From: Tribonema minus
Taxonomy: Eukaryota > Sar > Xanthophyceae > Tribonematales > Tribonemataceae
DNA: 64,000 bases
Assembly: GCA_017506865.1 (NCBI GenBank)
Contig: JAFCMP010000346.1
Span: 310,001 to 374,000, forward strand
Direction of reading: 5' to 3'
Positions 60,701 through 64,000 of this stretch are shown one piece after another (the first letter of the stretch is position 1; each line of letters starts with the position of its first letter). The notes beneath the pieces are model-generated. The model made no database searches, was not told the DNA's origin, and saw only the letters and a program-made list of their open reading frames with translations. Position numbers and translations under genes: made by a program.

Positions 60701-63685
60701 ACACCATTCGTGCTTCTGATGGCGTATTTATAGACTAGATGTCTGATGACCGCCAGCGTCATGCGGAAAACCGCAGTTACAAATTCGCTGTCGATTCGAG
60801 GTCTGAGCGGAGTCCATTGACCTGCTCGATTGCTCAGCGCTCACATTGCGTGTGTGCCAGCGCTCAGCTCTCCATGCGTTGCGGCCGCCGCGCATGCACT
60901 GCGTGCAATCTCTCGATGCTTCACGTCGCGCCTTACCCTCACCCTAACCTCTCCCTCGACCGGCTGCGTCCCACGTCGCGACAGGCGTACTACAGCAGCA
61001 GGAGCGGGCTGGCGGAGAGGCGGCAGCTGCACGCGCTGTGCACGTTCTGCGGACAGTTCCTCGACGCAGGCACCCTGGCAGTTCAGGTAAGGCGCCTTGT
61101 GAGCATGCCCGTGCTCACATTCTCGGGTTGAAGTTTGACCCCGTCACGCCAACGTCACTTCAACTCATGTGTAGCGGCATGGGTGACTTGACGGGTCTGC
61201 AGACAGGACAGCTCCTTGACGCAGGCGCCCTGGCAGTTCAGGTCAGTCACATCTTCAGTTCGAAGTATGGCAGCTTCGTGCAACCATCACTGCCATTCAT
61301 GACTGTGTAGCGATGTGGATGACTTGGCGACGCTGTGCGCGTTCTGCAGACAGGTCTCTTATGCAGGGCCCTGCAGCGCAGTAAGCAAGCACGGGCGTTG
61401 TTGTTGAGCATCACGCACTAGTGACTTGGTGTCGAGCACAGGCATACCATCAGTGCACACTTGTCGCGCTGCGGCGTGGTGCGCAAGGCGTATGCATGTA
61501 TATTGCAGGCAACGGCAGCAAAATCCCTGACCTGAGCATTTTTCCGCAAGTGTATCTTGTGCCCCCAACGTGGTCCCCAGTTGCTCCTGTGGCGCTTATT
61601 GTGTCTCATCAGGTACGTGGCGCAGACTTCAAGCGTGCGCTGCGCTGCCGCGTAGTGCGCAAGGTATGCGTGCATGCAGTAGCAGTAGCCCTCACCCCAA
61701 CCTTAACCCTAAACCCAGGCATGGCTATTTTCCTCCCGAAATCCCATTACCTAAGGGACTCCGATTATTTGCTTGTGACCCTAGCATGCCTGCTGCGCGT
61801 GTCTGCGCAGGCAGCGTACGAGCAAGCGCGGCTCGAGGACAGACTCGCGGGCCTGCGGGAGGCGGAAAAGCTCTTCTCACAGTCCAGGTATCATAGTTCA
61901 ACTTCAAGTTGGTTAGGTCGGGGGAGCTCTGTGAGGGTCAATGTGGCATTACTCGTTTATGCTGTTGGCCCCTTTCCGGGATGCGAAGAAGCTTACGTCA
62001 CAGTCCGGGTGACTTGCGATTAGGGTGAGGGTCAGGTCAGGCCTACGGTTAGCCTCCTTCCGCGAGGGGGAGAAGCTCTTCGCGCAGTCCAGGTGTCTCT
62101 CTCAGCGATTGAAGTTGAGCATAGGTCACGGTGACTGTGAGGGTTGAAGTTGGCCATTCTCCGGGAGGCGGGCCTGTGGGAGGCGGAGCTGTTCTCACAG
62201 TCCAAGTACATCAAGATTGAGGTTATGCTGGGGCGATTTGTTAGGGTCGTTTAGCATCAGTCAGTCATGCTAATGACCTCTCCCCGGGGAGCCTATGTCA
62301 GAAGCTTTTGAAAGTCACTGTCCATGTGACTTTTAGCGGTTGAAGGTAGGCGTAGGGTTAGGGTCAGGGCAGGGTCAGAATCAGAATGTGGAGCTATGGT
62401 TAGCCTTCCTGCAAGAGGCAGAGAACCGCTCCTAACAGTCCCGGTGGCTCTCAGCAATTAGCATTGAGGTTGCGTTCCTAGTAGTTATTGTAACACTCTG
62501 CGGACGTACATAAGGTGTGGCATTGCTTGTTTATCCTATTAGCCTCTCTCCGGGAGGCGGATAAGCTAACAGTTCCAGTGACGCTCAGCAGTGAGGGCTG
62601 CGTGAGGGGGAGGGTTGACTGACTGTCCTGACTATGAAGGCTGAGCTTAGGGTTTGGGTTACTCCACGACTAGCTCATTGCGTTTGTTGTTGCTTCTTGA
62701 AGAGTTGAGTGTGCTGCCCGTTCGCTGTGAGATTCACGCCAGTCCCCCGTGCGCTGGCTGCAGAGTGCGACGGAGATGCACAATAGGGTCAGCCGTATCT
62801 GCGTGCCTCATTGCGCGCACCTCAGTGTATGGGCACTCTCTTCCTCATGTATGGACTTGAACATGATTTGCTGTTGTACTAAGCAAAATACATCAAGACA
62901 GGCCGGGCAAGTACATGCCGTGAGTGAGGCACTGCAGGAAGCAGCAAACAGTCTTAACGGCTCTCGCAGGGCGAGGCGATCCAGGGCCGGCGCAGGTGCT
63001 TGTGCGGCGCAGAGTCTCCAGGTCAGAGACCGAGAGGGCAGGGGCCGCTGCCGCTACTGTTGCGGCCGCGCTTTGAGCTAGGGCTGGAGGTCAGGGTTAG
63101 GCTTAGTGGTTTATACCACTGACCCGCAACATGCAGTTGCATGCGCACTTGTTTTCCAGCGTTGCTTCTGGATTGCCTCCTTTACGAGTCTCAAAAACTT
63201 CTGGTGGGCCAGCAGGCAAAGCATGCGCCGGTGCGGCAAGGATTGCAGTAGGGTCAAGTTTGCGGGGGTGACCTTCAGAGTTGGAAGGCTAAGTGTTACC
63301 ACGCTGACGTTCACCACCGTCAAAACAATCGGCATCCGTGCAGGCAGCATGCAAGGTCGCGCGCTAACCCCCGCCTGGCCCCCCCCCTACACTCCCCCGG
63401 TGCAGAGACCTGGCGTTCCAGCAGGGCAGCACGCGCGACCAGATCGACCTTCTCGAGGCGCAGCGCGATCTCGAACTCAAGGCGGGGCTGCCCCCGGGAA
63501 CTTTCCTGGACCTCTCCCTGTCCGACACCATCACCAAGGCCATCCGCATGTCGGCCATCGGCGGCGGCGGCGGCGGCGGGCAGGGCGAAACGGCCGCTGC
63601 GGCAGCGCTCGCCGCGCATGGCGCCGACGGCCGCGGCGCGCCCGTTCTCGCGACGGAGGCGCTGCGGCTGGCCAAGCGCTTCAAG
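45734..63685 (+). CDS. VPS16: VPS16, HOPS/CORVET core subunit (3' end beyond window)
   Basis: Fifteen exons join in phase to 882 aa: 45734-46441, 47455-47613, 48876-49003, 49998-50125, 51077-51141, 53043-53224, 54277-54429, 55328-55463, 57322-57365, 58157-58318, 59075-59147, 60153-60401, 60985-61086, 61811-61887, 63406-63685. VPS16 is a core subunit of the tethering complexes for endosome-vacuole fusion. Family marks: DWHSLGGVQYENLEIY and AAAPCGGPIAMVRDE (start of beta-propeller), WCGRDCVLLHW, LAPEVDCCRIIT, STEPAAMLFDAMEAFE, LLRAAAYGKGFLPEF, LRVLNSLRDAEVGIPI, GRRRLATLLLDLEP, LRRAVASGDYDLIALVL, TFLDLSLSDTITKAI. Low-complexity inserts sit in loops (exons 6, 10, 12). The last donor is GC (AAG|GCAAGC). 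About 100 residues should follow beyond the window. Confidence 0.93.
46565..46790. repeat. Two donor-edge copies of VPS16 exon 1
   Basis: The segment encoding LVALADGD plus GTGAGTGCGCATCGC recurs at about 46568-46625 and, decayed, at about 46738-46785. Spacing is about 161-168 bp. The first copy keeps a perfect donor. Confidence 0.85.
48545..48805. repeat. Two acceptor-edge copies of VPS16 exon 3
   Basis: The acceptor plus TFDTSTQEPPQQM-coding block recurs at about 48718-48800 and 48550-48622. The nearer copy retains CAG|GTGATGGCG exactly; the farther one is changed at the acceptor neighbourhood. The true exon starts at 48876. Confidence 0.88.
50194..50860. repeat. Five donor-edge copies of VPS16 exon 4
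   Basis: The block GCATCACGCAGGCG through the donor of exon 4 recurs beginning at about 50194, 50329, 50462, 50602 and 50786. The first four are 133-140 bp apart. Copies 1 and 3 resemble each other, and copy 2 resembles the true exon edge, including downstream intron sequence. This shows that a two-unit block was duplicated. The fifth copy is strongly decayed. Confidence 0.9.
51270..52240. repeat. Purely intronic tandem repeats in VPS16 intron 5
   Basis: Three repeat pairs lie in one intron: about 51273-51327 with 51380-51436 (CGAGAATT...GTACGAGTCTGGTCAC), about 51590-51700 with 51715-51830 (ACCGGCAAGTG... AACAGCGACCAAATCA), and about 51855-51945 with 52165-52235. They show that duplication also affects intron sequence away from exons. 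Confidence 0.75.
51965..52012. repeat. Telomere-type repeat island
   Basis: Several consecutive TTAGGG units with minor variants lie in VPS16 intron 5. The block AACAGACCAAATC flanks the island on both sides, as if the island had been inserted with, or within, a small duplication. Confidence 0.9.
52430..52925. repeat. Acceptor-edge copies of VPS16 exon 6
   Basis: The acceptor-plus-ADEHIRAM region is echoed at about 52475-52530 (GAGGCCGACGAACATGTCCGCGC) and 52618-52640. A copy of the upstream intron (CGCCACCTCCTC...CCATG) lies at about 52830-52890. The true exon starts at 53043. Confidence 0.7.
52657..52712. repeat. Telomere-type repeat island
   Basis: Units of TTAGGG broken by an AT-rich insert lie in VPS16 intron 5, between two acceptor-edge copies. 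Confidence 0.75.
53755..54246. repeat. Four acceptor-edge copies of VPS16 exon 7
   Basis: Units starting CTGATGGCGCT and encoding the GGMLAEAVAACIA edge begin at about 53759, 53883, 54008 and 54123, then the true edge at 54249. The segment 53883-54122 is nearly identical to 54123-54362, so the array grew by copying a two-unit block of about 240 bp. Each unit ends in TACTTCAACGACTGCTT-type intron sequence. Confidence 0.92.
54495..55075. repeat. Five donor-edge copies of VPS16 exon 7
   Basis: The exon end (YGKGFLPEFDSEDFVACC) and its GTGAGCGCTGCC donor recur near 54500-54570, 54620-54695, 54738-54815, 54885-54935 and 55005-55075. The first two keep the donor; later ones change it. With the upstream array, exon 7 is flanked by copies on both sides. 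Confidence 0.92.
55530..56600. repeat. Seven donor-edge copies of VPS16 exon 8
   Basis: The last third of exon 8 (YDAIGPDAVIQRLVRRRLHF) plus donor recurs seven times. The donor position falls at 55464 (true), then about 55618, 55776, 55932, 56094, 56251, 56417 and 56583, a period of 154-166 bp. Five of seven copies retain GTGAGT; one reads GTGATT and the outermost GCTGAG. Each copy also begins with an acceptor-like C-rich tract before its CAG. Confidence 0.95.
57535..57655. repeat. Telomere-type repeat islands in VPS16 intron 9
   Basis: Two TTAGGG-type islands (about 57537-57570 and 57608-57655, the second degenerate) are separated by a short GC-rich segment. Confidence 0.8.
57735..58495. 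repeat. Exon-edge copies of VPS16 exon 10
   Basis: An acceptor-edge copy at about 57738-57790 repeats the C-rich tract, CAG and W-V-C codons. A donor-edge copy at about 58428-58495 repeats the GGCGCCGC...GACGTGGCCAG|GT end. The real exon is 58157-58318. Confidence 0.75.
58495..58985. repeat. Five acceptor-edge copies of VPS16 exon 11
   Basis: The unit (GTGTACTTGCCACTTCTTG, acceptor CCAG or GCAG, then GCGGCGACGCTCCT) recurs near 58498-58565, 58610-58680, 58722-58795, 58830-58890 and 58930-58980. CATTCATTCATG-type runs link the units. The true acceptor ends at 59074. Confidence 0.9.
59255..59945. repeat. Five donor-edge copies of VPS16 exon 11
   Basis: The exon end (LEPLAADQ) plus GTGACCACTTGTGCGA-type intron recurs near 59275, 59405, 59550, 59720 and 59893, each preceded by a copied CGTCAACCATGCGCACAGAC-like block. 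Most keep GT at the donor position. Confidence 0.9.
61185..61380. repeat. Two donor-edge copies of VPS16 exon 13
   Basis: The exon end (GQFLDAGTLAVQ) plus donor recurs at about 61195-61250 with an intact CAG|GTCAGT, and decayed at about 61330-61385. The true donor is at 61087. Confidence 0.85.
61470..62590. repeat. Edge copies around VPS16 exon 14
   Basis: Upstream, two acceptor-edge-like copies (GTGCGCAAG near 61480-61500 and 61650-61680) precede exon 14 (61811-61887). Downstream, six copies of its 3' part (LREAEKLFSQS plus donor) lie near 61955, 62050, 62155, 62285, 62400 and 62540, at 95-140 bp spacing. Two keep CCAG|GT; the rest are changed at the donor. Confidence 0.8.
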
Positions 63686-63814
63686 GCAAGCAATCGTGTG
63701 TGCGTGTTGCGCAAGTTGAGGCGGCGGTGAGGCGAAAGCGCTGCCGCCTGCTGCTGTGGCACTGTTCAGCATAAAAGGTTCGGCAGCGCTCGACACGGCA
63801 TGCTGCGGCAGAGC

Positions 63815-63870
63815 TCAGCGAATCTGGCGACGGAGGCGCTGCGGCTGGCCAAGCGCGTTAAGGCGAGCGT
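63815..63870. repeat. Donor-edge copy of VPS16 exon 15
   Basis: The exon end (LATEALRLAKRFK) recurs as a near-identical block followed by AAGGCGAGC, so the GC donor position is copied as GC too. The true donor is at 63686. Another copy may continue beyond the window. Confidence 0.85.
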
Positions 63871-64000
63871 TGTTGCGTATTGTCGCGTGTTGTGCATGTG
63901 GAAACGGCGGTGAGGCAAAACCACTTCTGGTGCTGTGGCAGGGCTCGGCACGAGTGCTCAACACGCAGCATGCTGTGGCGGAGCTTAGCACATGTGCTGC

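Overview
The window is nuclear DNA of a GC-rich, intron-bearing eukaryote, most likely a unicellular alga. One protein begins with a secretory signal that ends in DA|FAP, the hallmark of plastid import through a secondary (red-lineage) plastid envelope. An RWP-RK transcription factor, a cellulose-synthase-like GT2 enzyme and TTAGGG-type repeats fit the same picture. I favour a haptophyte or a related red-secondary-plastid alga, but the exact group cannot be fixed from this sequence.

Six genes could be modelled exon by exon, every junction keeping phase: (1) 4053-5725 (-), RWP-RK transcription factor, 3 exons, 360 aa; (2) 11596-25276 (-), cellulose-synthase-like GT2 enzyme, 16 exons, 772 aa; (3) 26296-28021 (-), coiled-coil protein, 2 exons, 512 aa; (4) 28223-30521 (+), plastid-targeted protein with SAP-like repeats, 2 exons, 671 aa; (5) 32309-45383 (-), SET-domain histone lysine methyltransferase with PHD/extended-PHD fingers, 12 exons, 1060 aa; (6) 45734-63685 (+, runs off the right edge), VPS16 of the HOPS/CORVET tethering complexes, 15 exons seen, 882 aa so far. 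Genes 3/4 and 5/6 are head to head with gaps of 201 and 350 bp. The genes do not form a pathway; they are ordinary nuclear neighbours.

Left of gene 2 lies a large, about 98% identical inverted duplication (arms about 5408-6831 and 8562-10000) that copied the RWP-RK promoter, first exon and first intron and cut the second copy inside the DNA-binding domain. The spacer holds low-complexity DNA and a possible retroelement tail. Positions 1-4052 and 10010-11595 hold no gene I can recognise.

The most striking signal is in the introns of the three intron-rich genes (2, 5, 6). Beside most exons lie tandem, same-orientation copies of only the exon edge plus its splice site and adjoining intron, 1 to 7 copies at about 110-190 bp spacing, decaying with distance. 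Copies of 3' edges lie downstream of the exon and copies of 5' edges upstream. The same introns, and only those, also carry more than 25 short islands of telomere-type TTAGGG/CCCTAA repeat. The intron-poor genes 1, 3 and 4 have neither. This looks like introns growing by repeated short tandem duplication and telomere-type DNA insertion, leaving rows of latent splice sites.
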